Assembly: GCA_903951425.1 (NCBI GenBank)
Contig: CAJBBX010000019.1
Location: forward strand, 1-34,328
Direction: 5' to 3'
From: an uncultured Chthonomonas sp.
GTDB lineage: Bacteria > Armatimonadota > Chthonomonadetes > Chthonomonadales > CAJBBX01
Length of the DNA: 34,328 bases
The notes under the pieces were generated by a model. That model saw only the letters and a program-made list of their open reading frames with translations. It was not told the origin of the DNA and ran no database searches. The position numbers and the translations under genes are program-made. Positions 15,525 through 23,221 of the stretch are shown piece by piece (the first letter of the stretch is position 1; each line of letters begins with the position of its first letter).

Positions 15525-15550
15525 CGGCCCGAAGCCTGCGCTCCGGGCCG
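15525..15550. terminator. Hairpin between convergent RseB-like and Gfo/Idh genes
   Basis: CGGCCCG (15525-15531) pairs with CGGGCCG (15544-15550); the inner AGC-CTGC-GCT extends the stem after one A/C mismatch. It lies in a 39-bp gap between convergent stops. There is no U-run, so a bidirectional, GC-rich terminator is likely but not certain. Confidence 0.55.
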
Positions 15551-15560
15551 TGAATACCTG

Positions 15561-16613
15561 CTACAGGACGACTTCGCGGCCCGTCGCACCGCTCCGGTAG
15601 AGCCCCTCCAGGATCGTGATGACGTCCAGCGACTGCTCCGGAGGCACCGGGCTCGATGCGCCGTTCACGATCGCTTCCGCGAAGGCCATGCACTCCTTGG
15701 CGTGCGGCTCGCCGCCTTCTTTGTTTTGGAGTTGCGTGTCCAGATGCTGCTTGGTGGCGTTGTTCGTGGTCAGCAGCACGTTGTCCGGCCAGTGCGCGCC
15801 GCCCTTGTCGCCGTAGAGCCACATCTGCATGTCTTCGCCGTGGGTCTTCGGGTGGTTCAGCAGCCACGAGACCTCCAGGACCAGCGTGGCTCCGTTGGCG
15901 AACCGGACGAAGGCCGCCGCAAACTCCTCCACATCCCAGAAGTCGGGGATCGGCCCGCCCCAGTTACTGAAGGCGCCGGGCAACTTGCTCAGCTTGTCCT
16001 GCGTGATGCCCGTGACGGTTACCGGCTTTGGGTTGCCCATCATCCAGAGCGTCAGGTCCAGGATGTGGACGCCGATGTCGATGCACGGCCCGCCGCCTGC
16101 ATGCTGCTTGGTCACGAAGCCCGCAGAGGTGGGTGCGCCGCTCCGGCGCAGCATCCAGCTTCGGGCGTGGTAGATGTCGCCCAGTGCGCCGCCGTCGATC
16201 TCCGCCTTTAGCGCCTTGGCCGCACCGTCGAAGCGGAAGTGCTGGGCGGTCATCAGGAGCTTGCCCGAGGCGTTGCGGGCCTCGATCATCTGCAGGATGT
16301 CGGCCGGCGTCGGGGCCAGCGGCTTCTCGCAGATGACGTGCTTGCCGGCCTTCAGCGCCGCGATGCTCAGCGGGGCGTGGTAGGCGTTGGGCGTGCAGAT
16401 GTCGATGATGTCGATGTCCGGCGCCGCGAACAGTTCCTCGGGGCTCTCGTAGAGCCGCGACACGCCCTGTGCCTCGCCTTGTGCCTTGAGCACGTCGGCG
16501 TTTATGTCCGCGAACGCCACCATCTCGGTGTGCGGGCTCTCTTTCCAACCGGGGAAGTGCGTCCGGGCGATGCCGCGAACGCCGATCACGCCAACCTTGA
16601 GCGGTGCTGCCAT
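15561..16613 (-). CDS. Gfo/Idh/MocA family NAD(P)-dependent oxidoreductase (350 aa)
   Basis: A cytoplasmic sugar or cyclitol dehydrogenase. The Rossmann start is LKVGVIGVRGIARTHF (5-20), followed by FADIN, DIIDICTPNAYHAP (68-81) and the catalytic-lysine motif CEKPLAPT (95-102). The C-terminal half has GGGPCIDIGVHILDLTLWMM, which carries the family's substrate-binding Asp/His region. Oxidation at C3 of sugars or inositols is common in the family, but specificity cannot be read here. The ATG at 16613 follows AAAGGA; upstream in-frame starts lack one. It is 58 bases behind the DegT-type aminotransferase, and the pair resembles pathways that oxidise then aminate a sugar or inositol ring. Confidence 0.9.
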   Translation of the reverse strand: MAAPLKVGVIGVRGIARTHFPGWKESPHTEMVAFADINADVLKAQGEAQGVSRLYESPEELFAAPDIDIIDICTPNAYHAPLSIAALKAGKHVICEKPLAPTPADILQMIEARNASGKLLMTAQHFRFDGAAKALKAEIDGGALGDIYHARSWMLRRSGAPTSAGFVTKQHAGGGPCIDIGVHILDLTLWMMGNPKPVTVTGITQDKLSKLPGAFSNWGGPIPDFWDVEEFAAAFVRFANGATLVLEVSWLLNHPKTHGEDMQMWLYGDKGGAHWPDNVLLTTNNATKQHLDTQLQNKEGGEPHAKECMAFAEAIVNGASSPVPPEQSLDVITILEGLYRSGATGREVVL

Positions 16614-16671
16614 GGGTGTCCTTTCTAGAGCGTCTGCTCCAGGGTTTGGGAGTGTAGTGATTGAGTTCCGG

Positions 16672-17943
16672 CTAGAGGCACCGGTCCACCTTGTTGACGG
16701 CGGCCGCCATGGCCTCGGCATGGTGCGTCTGCGTCTTCATGTTGAAGCCGAACCGCAGGGCCCGGCCGAGCAGGTCGAGCGTCTTGGGGCACATGTCCTG
16801 GCTGTACGTCACGCTACCGGCATAGGCCGGGTGGGTCCACGGTGAAGCGGCGTGGTGGTGGCTCCGCTTCTGCAGGATGGAGTCCCAGTAGCGGTAGATG
16901 TGCCGGTCCGGGAAGCTGTCGGTATGAGCCGCACCGCACGGCAGACCCTCGGTGGTGAGGGCGTCGGCGAAACGGCCCACCAGAGCCGCGTCGTTCACGA
17001 TGATCGCCGCGCTGATCCCGCAGTCGCCGTCGGGGTCGTCCACATGCTGCCGGACGTAGTGCCGCGGCTCGGCGAGGCCAGCCAAGAACGTGTGCTTCAT
17101 GGCTCGTGTGTGAGCCAGGATTGCATCCAGGCGGCCCAACTGCACCAGCGCCAATGCGCCCAGAAGCTCGCTGGGTCGGAAGCAGCTGGCGGAGAAGGGA
17201 GGCTCGCCCCAGCCATCGGTGGCGATGGTCTCTTTCATCCACATCGGAAGCGCCGGGTCTGAGGCGAAGCAGGCCCGCTCGTGGACGCCGTAGTCGTCGG
17301 TCACCACGAGGCCACCCTCGCCGCAGGTGATGATCTTGAAGTAGTTGAGGCTCCAGGCCCCCGCGTCGCCGATGCTGCCCACCGGTTTGCCGAAGTACTC
17401 GCCGCCGATGCACTGGCAGCAATCCTCCACCACGGCCAGCCCGTGTCGTCGGCATAGGGCCATCAGGTCGTTGATGCGCGCGGGGACGCCCTGCATGTAG
17501 ACGGGTATGACGGCCTTGGTCTGCGGCGTGACCTTCGCCTCGACGTCGCGCGGGTCAAGGCCCAGCGATTCGTCGATCTCGGCGATGACGGGGACCGCCC
17601 CGCAGGCCACCACAGCCGCCGCAGTGGCAATATAGGTGTATCCGGGGATGATCACCTCGTCCCCTGGGCCCACGCCGACGCCCTGCAAGGCGCAGACCAG
17701 CGCGCTGGTGCCGGAGTTGACCATCAGCCCGTGCTTCCGGCCCAGCCGCGCGCAGGCTACGGCCTCGAAGGCGCGGACCCGGCTGTCCTCGACGAACCTG
17801 AACAGCTTGCCGGTGCGCAGCACCGCCTCGACGGCCTGGACCTCCTCGTCGCCGATGCAACTGACTCCCGGCCCGCCGCCCGTGGAGGGCAGGGGATCGG
17901 AAATGGTCGGACTTCCGCCGTCGATCGCCAGACGCTCGCTCAT
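16672..17943 (-). CDS. DegT/DnrJ/EryC1/StrS family PLP-dependent aminotransferase (423 aa)
   Basis: A sugar-type aminotransferase that transfers an amino group from glutamate or glutamine to a keto sugar or keto-cyclitol. Family marks: LRTGKLFRF near residue 45, NSGTSALVCAL (76-86), GDEVIIPGYTYIAT (94-107), VVEDCCQCIGGEYFGKPVG (171-189) and SLNYFKIITCGEGG (198-211) with Lys203 as the expected PLP Schiff-base residue. The Asp174 motif reads VEDCCQ rather than the usual VEDAAQ. The ATG at 17943 is supported by GGGAGG; the longer in-frame extension upstream runs into the divergent ccm promoter region and is out of keeping with the family. Cotranscribed with the Gfo/Idh dehydrogenase. The N-terminal LAIDGGSPT resembles StsC/GlcNAc-type scyllo-inosose aminotransferases, a possible but unproven role. 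Confidence 0.92.
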   Translation of the reverse strand: MSERLAIDGGSPTISDPLPSTGGGPGVSCIGDEEVQAVEAVLRTGKLFRFVEDSRVRAFEAVACARLGRKHGLMVNSGTSALVCALQGVGVGPGDEVIIPGYTYIATAAAVVACGAVPVIAEIDESLGLDPRDVEAKVTPQTKAVIPVYMQGVPARINDLMALCRRHGLAVVEDCCQCIGGEYFGKPVGSIGDAGAWSLNYFKIITCGEGGLVVTDDYGVHERACFASDPALPMWMKETIATDGWGEPPFSASCFRPSELLGALALVQLGRLDAILAHTRAMKHTFLAGLAEPRHYVRQHVDDPDGDCGISAAIIVNDAALVGRFADALTTEGLPCGAAHTDSFPDRHIYRYWDSILQKRSHHHAASPWTHPAYAGSVTYSQDMCPKTLDLLGRALRFGFNMKTQTHHAEAMAAAVNKVDRCL

Positions 17944-18019
17944 GTCGGTACCTCCCGCTGTTGTGCGCCTATACGGTTCGCCGTCGGACCCGCGACTCCT
18001 GCCCGCTGGAGGCCCCCAC

Positions 18020-18028
18020 TGGTATAAT
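18020..18028 (+). promoter_or_regulatory. Extended -10 promoter of the ccm operon
   Basis: TGG-TATAAT is a perfect extended -10 element. No recognisable -35 is present at the expected distance. Transcription would start near 18035, 27 bases before the ccmA ATG. The site lies in the 118-bp divergent gap with the aminotransferase gene. Confidence 0.62.
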
Positions 18029-18061
18029 GGCCGGTGGCAAAAGGGGCGAGGGCGCGCATTG

Positions 18062-18706
18062 ATGGCGACGGGCACGGTGGCGGTGAAGCTGGCAGTGCAG
18101 GATGTCTGCGTCCGGTTCGGGCGTCGGGACGTCTTCGGCAGCGTCAGCCTCAGCGTGGAGTCCGGCGGCGTCGTGGCTGTGTCGGGTCCCAACGGCTCCG
18201 GCAAGAGCACCCTCCTGCGCGCCGTATGCGGCCTGCTCACCCCGTCCGGCGGCGCGGTTCGCCTCACCGTGGCTGATCGGGCGGTGCCCCAGCAAGATGT
18301 TCGGCGGCATATCGGCTTGGCCGCCCCCGACCTGGGCCTCTACCGCTCCCTGACTGCTGCCGAACACCTCCAGTTCGCTGCGCAAATGCACGGCGTGGAC
18401 GGCTCTATTGATCGTCTGCGCGACCTTCTGACCCTCGTCGGCCTCCGCGGCCGCGGGCGCGACGCCGTGGGCTCCTACTCCACCGGCATGCGGCACCGCC
18501 TCCGCTACGCCCTGGCGCTGATCCACGAGCCCGCGCTCCTGATGCTCGATGAACCCACGGCCAATCTTGACGCCGAGGGGGCTGCCGTGGTGAAGTCCAT
18601 CGTGGAGCGCCAACGCAGCCACGGCGCCGTGCTCATGGCTACCAACGAAGCCTCCGAGACCTCCTGGGCGGACCATGTCTGCGTTCTGGGCGCCGCGCGG
18701 ACATGA
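18062..18706 (+). CDS. ccmA: Heme exporter ATP-binding protein CcmA
   Basis: A 214-residue ABC ATPase, normal length for CcmA. The Walker A is GPNGSGKST (42-50), the signature reads YSTGMRHRL (139-147) as in many CcmA proteins, and Walker B is LLMLDEP (159-165). With CcmB it forms the ATPase that releases holo-CcmE from CcmC-heme during cytochrome c maturation. It is the first gene of ccmABCDEF; its TGA overlaps the ccmB ATG by four bases. The identification rests on both motif and the unambiguous gene order. Confidence 0.93.
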   Translation: MATGTVAVKLAVQDVCVRFGRRDVFGSVSLSVESGGVVAVSGPNGSGKSTLLRAVCGLLTPSGGAVRLTVADRAVPQQDVRRHIGLAAPDLGLYRSLTAAEHLQFAAQMHGVDGSIDRLRDLLTLVGLRGRGRDAVGSYSTGMRHRLRYALALIHEPALLMLDEPTANLDAEGAAVVKSIVERQRSHGAVLMATNEASETSWADHVCVLGAART

Positions 18707-19395
18707 CGCAGGAGAGGAAAACCGTAGGCCTGCTTTCCGGCGCATACGCCGTGCTGCGCAAGGAGCTCCAGACCGAGCTGCGCGATCGTGCCGCCCTCAA
18801 CGCCACGCTCCTCTTCTCGGTGGCCGGGCTCGCCATCGTGGCCTACGGCGTGGGACCCGCAGTGCTGCCCGCGGTGGTGCAGTCTGCCCTCCTTTGGGTT
18901 GTCCTCTTCTTTGCGGCGTTCAGCGGCTTAGCGCACGTCTTCACGCATGAGGAGGAGGCCGGCACGTCTGCCTTTCTTCGTCTCACAGCGGATGCCCATG
19001 CGGTGTATCTCGGCAAGCTGCTCTTCAACCTGCTGCTCACGGCCCTGATCGCGCTGATCACCGTGCCTGCCGGGTTGGTCGCCGTGTCCGCTTCGCCAGA
19101 CCGCCCGTGGATGTTCGCCGCTGTGGCGCTGGCCGGCGTGCTGGCATTGGCTACTTCGGCAACGGTCGTGGCCGCCATCATTGCCCGAGCGCAGGGCCGC
19201 GGGGCGCTGTTCGGCGCCGTGGGACTGCCCCTCCTCCTGCCCGTGCTGCTCATCGCCGTTGACGCCACGAAGAACACGCTGGAGCCCGAGATGATCGCCG
19301 GCCTCGCCGGCCGCGAGATTGTGGGCCTCTGTGCCTTTGCCGTCATGGTCATTGCGGCTTCGTGGCTAGTTTTCCCGGCCGTATGGGAGGAGTGA
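18703..19395 (+). CDS. ccmB: Heme exporter membrane protein CcmB
   Basis: A 230-residue membrane protein with about six hydrophobic helices and the CcmB start KELQTELRDRAALNATLLFS. The next recognisable family stretches are VVLFFAAFSGLAHVFTHEEE (around 66-85), KLLFNLLLTALIALITVP, and GRGALFGAVGLPLLLPVLL. CcmB is the permease subunit paired with CcmA in the holo-CcmE release complex at the inner membrane. It starts with an ATGA overlap with ccmA. Length and hydropathy fit the family. Confidence 0.93.
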   Translation: MTQERKTVGLLSGAYAVLRKELQTELRDRAALNATLLFSVAGLAIVAYGVGPAVLPAVVQSALLWVVLFFAAFSGLAHVFTHEEEAGTSAFLRLTADAHAVYLGKLLFNLLLTALIALITVPAGLVAVSASPDRPWMFAAVALAGVLALATSATVVAAIIARAQGRGALFGAVGLPLLLPVLLIAVDATKNTLEPEMIAGLAGREIVGLCAFAVMVIAASWLVFPAVWEE

Positions 19396-19427
19396 CCCGT
19401 CGTGATGCGTATTGCTACGGTGTACCC

Positions 19428-20159
19428 ATGAAACCACTAACCACTCCAACACGAGTCTGCGGGGCCTGGTGGAAACTAGGCTCGGCTCTCTTCATGTTCG
19501 CCACCATCGTGGTCGGCCTCGCCGTCGCTGGTCCGGTGAGAACTCCGGACGGCGTCGCGATGTTCACGATGGGCGGCCACGGCGCCAAGCTCATCTTCTT
19601 CCATGTGCCGTGCGCCTGGCTTGCCAGTCTGGCTTACATCGTTGGGGCCATCTACGCCGTGCGTGTGCTTGTCTCCGGCAGCAAGTCGCTTGAGGTCCAA
19701 GTGGACCTGGACATCAAGGCCTGCACCGCCATGGAACTGGGCTTGGTGTTCGCACTCCTGGCCACGGTGACCGGGAGCATCTTCTCGCACAACGAGTGGC
19801 TCACGTTCTGGAACTGGCGTGAGCCCCGCATGGTATCAATCTTCGTCATCCTGCTCATTTTCGCCGCGTATCTGGTGCTGCGGCAGGCCATCGACAATCC
19901 GAACCGTCGGGCCCGGTTGGCCGCAGCCTATGCCCTGATCGCAGTGGTGCCCGGGCTGTTCCTGATCTGGGTGCTGCCGAGGATGGTGGCCACTCTCCAC
20001 GGTGACGCCAACCAGGCGGTGATGGGCAACAACCTTGGTGGAATGTACCGACCGGTGTTGCGCTATCTGGCGCTGCCGGCGTTTCTCGGCCTGTTCGGCT
20101 GGATGTTTCAGCTGGGCGTCAGGGCCAAGCGCCTCGCGGTGCGCCATGCGGCCGAGTAG
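19428..20159 (+). CDS. ccmC: Heme handling protein CcmC (WWD-domain)
   Basis: A 243-residue six-helix membrane protein that loads heme onto CcmE. Periplasmic His59 in IFFHVPCAW corresponds to the conserved first heme-ligand histidine; a second candidate is His191 in ATLHGD. The tryptophan-rich WWD loop is at 124-137 (WLTFWNWREPRMVS). The usual Trp-Asp step is replaced by Trp-Arg-Glu, so the Asp that names the motif is not in its usual place. The ATG at 19428 is chosen: in-frame starts at 19383 and 19392 overlap the ccmB end and have no properly spaced ribosome-binding site, although the site at 19428 is also weak. Length matches the family (about 245). Confidence 0.9.
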   Translation: MKPLTTPTRVCGAWWKLGSALFMFATIVVGLAVAGPVRTPDGVAMFTMGGHGAKLIFFHVPCAWLASLAYIVGAIYAVRVLVSGSKSLEVQVDLDIKACTAMELGLVFALLATVTGSIFSHNEWLTFWNWREPRMVSIFVILLIFAAYLVLRQAIDNPNRRARLAAAYALIAVVPGLFLIWVLPRMVATLHGDANQAVMGNNLGGMYRPVLRYLALPAFLGLFGWMFQLGVRAKRLAVRHAAE

Positions 20160-20195
20160 TCGCGGCCGGCGCCGATAGGGAAGGGTAAGCCGCAA

Positions 20196-20318
20196 ATGTC
20201 CATGTGGTCACTGGTCGTCGTACCGCTGCTGGTCTGGATCGGTACGGTTGCATACCTCGTCAAGATCGACCTGCAGCTATCGAAGCTTGAGGCCGCCACG
20301 CAGGAAGTCGATCTGTGA
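20196..20318 (+). CDS. ccmD: CcmD-like small membrane protein (40 aa)
   Basis: A 40-codon gene too short for ordinary gene finders. Its product has one hydrophobic helix (about 4-22: WSLVVVPLLVWIGTVAYL) and a charged C-terminal tail with KIDLQLSKLEAATQEVDL. CcmD proteins are 40-70 residues with exactly this plan and lie between ccmC and ccmE; CcmD helps release holo-CcmE from CcmABC. An AAGGG lies upstream of the ATG, and the stop overlaps the GTG start of ccmE (GTGA), so both termini fit translational coupling. Sequence conservation in CcmD is low, so position is the stronger argument. Confidence 0.75.
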   Translation: MSMWSLVVVPLLVWIGTVAYLVKIDLQLSKLEAATQEVDL

Positions 20319-20707
20319 AGCCCGGTTACATTGTGGCCCTCGTGGTGCTGGTCGTAGCCATGTGCGCCGCCATCTACAGCTTCAGCGGCGTCGTGGCCCA
20401 GCACGCCGATATTGCGGCCGCCGTCAGCCGGCCTGGACAGACGCTGCAAATCCCCGGCAAGATACGCAAGGAGACGGTGAAGTACGAGATCACCAACGGC
20501 AGGGGCTCGCTAAAGTTCGTGATCGAGGACTTCGCTGATCCGACCAGGACCATGCAGATCGTCTATGCGAAGCCCAAGCCGGAGAACTTCGATGCCGCGG
20601 TCAGTGTCGAAGCCATCGGCGAGTACCGCTCGGGCGTGTTCGAGGCGCACAACCTGTTGGTAAAGTGCCCATCCAAGTACAACGACCAGGCCAGCGCGGC
20701 CAAGTAG
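20315..20707 (+). CDS. ccmE: Heme chaperone CcmE, Cys-x3-Tyr variant
   Basis: A 130-residue heme chaperone: one N-terminal membrane helix (about 5-24), then an OB-fold. IPGKIRKETVKYEI, FVIEDFADPTRTMQIVYA and VEAIGEYRSGVFEAHNLLVK are the family strands. The heme-binding motif after NLLVK is Cys118-Pro-Ser-Lys-Tyr122, where classical CcmE has His-x3-Tyr. Cys-type CcmE is known from Desulfovibrio and archaea, where CcmG/CcmH/CcmI are missing too, as they are here. Translation starts at a GTG overlapping the ccmD stop. Heme attachment through this Cys, rather than His, is inferred from those systems. Confidence 0.93.
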   Translation: MKPGYIVALVVLVVAMCAAIYSFSGVVAQHADIAAAVSRPGQTLQIPGKIRKETVKYEITNGRGSLKFVIEDFADPTRTMQIVYAKPKPENFDAAVSVEAIGEYRSGVFEAHNLLVKCPSKYNDQASAAK

Positions 20708-20737
20708 GCGTAGCCGAGGGAGCCTGAAGGGAGCCAC

Positions 20738-23152
20738 ATGGAGATCGGTCGTTGGCTAATGGTGCTGGGGCTCGCGTCCTCGGTCCTCTGTGTCGTCCTC
20801 TACGCGGCGGTCTCGAGGCAGGCTCGGGCCATCATGTGGGCGCGCCTGATGTTCGCTCTCGCCGCATTCTGTGCCGTGGGCGGCTTCTGGCGTCTCATGT
20901 TCCTGGTCTCGAACTACCGCTTCCAGTACCAGTACGTGTACGACTATGTCTCCGCCGACCTGCAGGGAAAGTTCCTCTACTCCGCCACGTGGGCGGGGCA
21001 GGAGGGCAGCTTCCTGCTATGGGCGGTCTGGACCGGCATCCTCGGCCTCTTCGTGATCTGGAAGTCCGGGCGCTGGGAAGCGCGTGTGATGCCCTTCTAC
21101 GTGGCGTCGCTGGCGTTCCTCTTCGGCATTCTGATCTGGCTGAGCCCGTACGTCATGCTCCCACGAGGTGGCGCCGACGGCTACCCGATGGATATGGCCT
21201 GGCCGCCGGTTGACGGCAATGGGCTGAACCCGTCGCTGCAAAACTACTGGATGGCCATCCATCCGCCCACCATCTTCCTCGGCTTCGTGGGCTTGGCCGT
21301 GCCCTTCGCCTATGCGTTGGCCGCCCTGGCTTGGAAGGATCACTCCGACTACGCGGCCCGGTCGCTTCCGTGGACCGGCCTGGCGGTGGCCTTTCTGGGT
21401 ATTGGCCTCTTCATGGGCGGCTACTGGGCCTATGAGACGCAGGGCTGGCATGGCTTCTGGGCATGGGATCCGGTGGAGAACGCCTCACTCTTCCCATGGC
21501 TGGCGTCCATAGGCTTGCTCCACGGGTTGCTTGTCCAGCGGTACCGCGGCGGCATGGCGCGAACCAACCTGGTGCTGGCCATGCTCGGATGGGTGATGTT
21601 CATCTACGGGACCTTCCTAACGCGGTCCGGTGTGCTCTCGAGCTTCTCGGTGCATGCCTTCAGTTCGCTGGACAAGGGCGCGCTCTGGTTGCTGATCGCC
21701 ATGGTGGCGCTCTCGGTGCTCGTTAGCTTCGTGCTGCTTATCTGGCGCTGGAAGTCCATTCCACGGCCGCCGGCCGACGCCTCGCCCCTCTCGCGGGATA
21801 CGGCTCTGTCTATCTGCGTCACGCTGGCGTTGGTCTCATCTATCGTCGTGGCGGGCGGTACGTCCTGGCCGCTGATCTCGCGGTGGCCCCTGCTGCACAA
21901 GATCCCGTTCCTTGCCGGCCTCACTGCCGACACGGGCGTGCGCGTCGAGCCCATCTTCTACAACGTCTCCGGCGTCGTGTTGCTCACCCCCGCCCTGCTG
22001 GCCATGGCGATCGTGCCCGTGCTCACGTGGCGCAAGGCCAACTCCGAGCAAGCCATGTGGCGCCTCATGGGGCCCTGGTTCACCGCCATCGCGCTGGGCT
22101 TTGCCGTCGCGTGGTTCGTGCAGCATGAGGCCGCTATCGGCTTCAAGGCCGACACACCGCGCCTGGTGGTGGTGATCGTCTCCACGCTGAGCCTCTTTGC
22201 GGCGTTCGTTAACATCGTGGCCCTGATCAAGGCGTTCCGGGGTGGATTGCTTGTGACCGGGGGCTGGCTGGCCCACGTCGGCATCGGACTGCTCATGGTG
22301 GGTACGGTGGTCTCCAACTCCTACGAGAAGTCAACCGACATGATGCTGCTCGAAGGCGCCGATCCCGCGCCGACCCCGTACGGCTACTCGCTGCAGTTCG
22401 AGGGTTGGACCCACGACGGCAAGAGTCACGATGAGGTCCAGAAGGCCTGGTGGATGTTTGACCACGCGGTCAAGATCAACGTTACGCCGTCCGACGGCAA
22501 GGGCAAGGGGTTCGTGGCGCAACCGCCGGTCTTCTACCACCGCCAACTGGTCATGAACCAGGAGGAGGGCGCACCGCAGACCATGCGCTGGCCGCATATC
22601 CACCGCGAGCTGCAGCGCGACTTCTACATCGCCATCGCCAGCGACCCGAAGCTCATCCGTCCATCGGCGACATTGCGGCCTGGTGAGACCGCCTCGATTG
22701 GGACGCCGGGGCTGGAGATGACCCGGTACTCGGTTCGGTACAAGAAGATCTACACCGAGGGCGAGATGTCGGCCGGCGGCATCATCGGCGCCGAGATGGA
22801 GCTCAAGACGCCCGACGGCAAGTCGATCCCGATCCGACCGGGCATCCGCATCGGCTCCGCCGAGGGCGGCGCCTTGCAGGTCAACACAGAAGTGCCCGAC
22901 CTTAACGGTGCTGTGATCCTGGAGGGCGGCATCGATCCGTCCACGCAACAAGTGACGGTGGCGTTCGAATTGCCGGATGCACCGGCTCGGTGGACGATCC
23001 CGGTCGCGATCACGAATAAGCCCGCCGTCAACCTGGTCTGGCTTGGCGTCGTGCTATTGGGGATCGGTTCGCTGTTGGCCACAGTCCGCCGTAGCTTGGA
23101 GGCGGGAAAGAGCCAGTTGGCCCCGGCGCCGGGGTCGGTCGGAACGCCGTAG
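20738..23152 (+). CDS. ccmF: Cytochrome c heme lyase subunit CcmF, long form (804 aa)
   Basis: A polytopic membrane protein of the CcmF/CycK family. All four expected heme-ligand histidines can be placed: His175 in WMAIHPPTIF, His262 in IGLLHGLL, His306 in SFSVHAFSS, and the later WLAHVGIGLLMVG. The WWD loop is GWHGFWAWDPVENAS (236-250). The chain is about 150 residues longer than the E. coli protein, mostly in a large extracytoplasmic domain that begins after SNSYEKSTDMML and ends before the last membrane helix. CcmF accepts heme from CcmE and attaches it to CxxCH in apocytochromes. With no CcmH or CcmI encoded here, this longer domain might bind apocytochrome; that is inference. GGGAG precedes the ATG, and a strong hairpin ends the operon. 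Confidence 0.95.
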   Translation: MEIGRWLMVLGLASSVLCVVLYAAVSRQARAIMWARLMFALAAFCAVGGFWRLMFLVSNYRFQYQYVYDYVSADLQGKFLYSATWAGQEGSFLLWAVWTGILGLFVIWKSGRWEARVMPFYVASLAFLFGILIWLSPYVMLPRGGADGYPMDMAWPPVDGNGLNPSLQNYWMAIHPPTIFLGFVGLAVPFAYALAALAWKDHSDYAARSLPWTGLAVAFLGIGLFMGGYWAYETQGWHGFWAWDPVENASLFPWLASIGLLHGLLVQRYRGGMARTNLVLAMLGWVMFIYGTFLTRSGVLSSFSVHAFSSLDKGALWLLIAMVALSVLVSFVLLIWRWKSIPRPPADASPLSRDTALSICVTLALVSSIVVAGGTSWPLISRWPLLHKIPFLAGLTADTGVRVEPIFYNVSGVVLLTPALLAMAIVPVLTWRKANSEQAMWRLMGPWFTAIALGFAVAWFVQHEAAIGFKADTPRLVVVIVSTLSLFAAFVNIVALIKAFRGGLLVTGGWLAHVGIGLLMVGTVVSNSYEKSTDMMLLEGADPAPTPYGYSLQFEGWTHDGKSHDEVQKAWWMFDHAVKINVTPSDGKGKGFVAQPPVFYHRQLVMNQEEGAPQTMRWPHIHRELQRDFYIAIASDPKLIRPSATLRPGETASIGTPGLEMTRYSVRYKKIYTEGEMSAGGIIGAEMELKTPDGKSIPIRPGIRIGSAEGGALQVNTEVPDLNGAVILEGGIDPSTQQVTVAFELPDAPARWTIPVAITNKPAVNLVWLGVVLLGIGSLLATVRRSLEAGKSQLAPAPGSVGTP

Positions 23153-23180
23153 CGGCTTTCGGGCCGCAGCAGGGCAGACG

Positions 23181-23214
23181 CACCGAGGGCGCGCCACACG
23201 GCGCGCCCTCGGTG
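23181..23214. terminator. Perfect 15-bp inverted repeat, bidirectional terminator
   Basis: CACCGAGGGCGCGCC (23181-23195) pairs perfectly with 23200-23214 across the four-base loop ACAC. It sits in the 69-bp gap between convergent ccmF and P5C dehydrogenase genes and would serve both. No U-tract is present on the plus side. Confidence 0.8.
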
Positions 23215-23221
23215 ATTCGGG

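Noticed and set aside
17944-18267. N-terminal extension of the aminotransferase frame by 108 codons
   Set aside because: The extension crosses the ccm promoter and has Arg/Pro-rich shadow composition; a good GGGAGG precedes the ATG at 17943.
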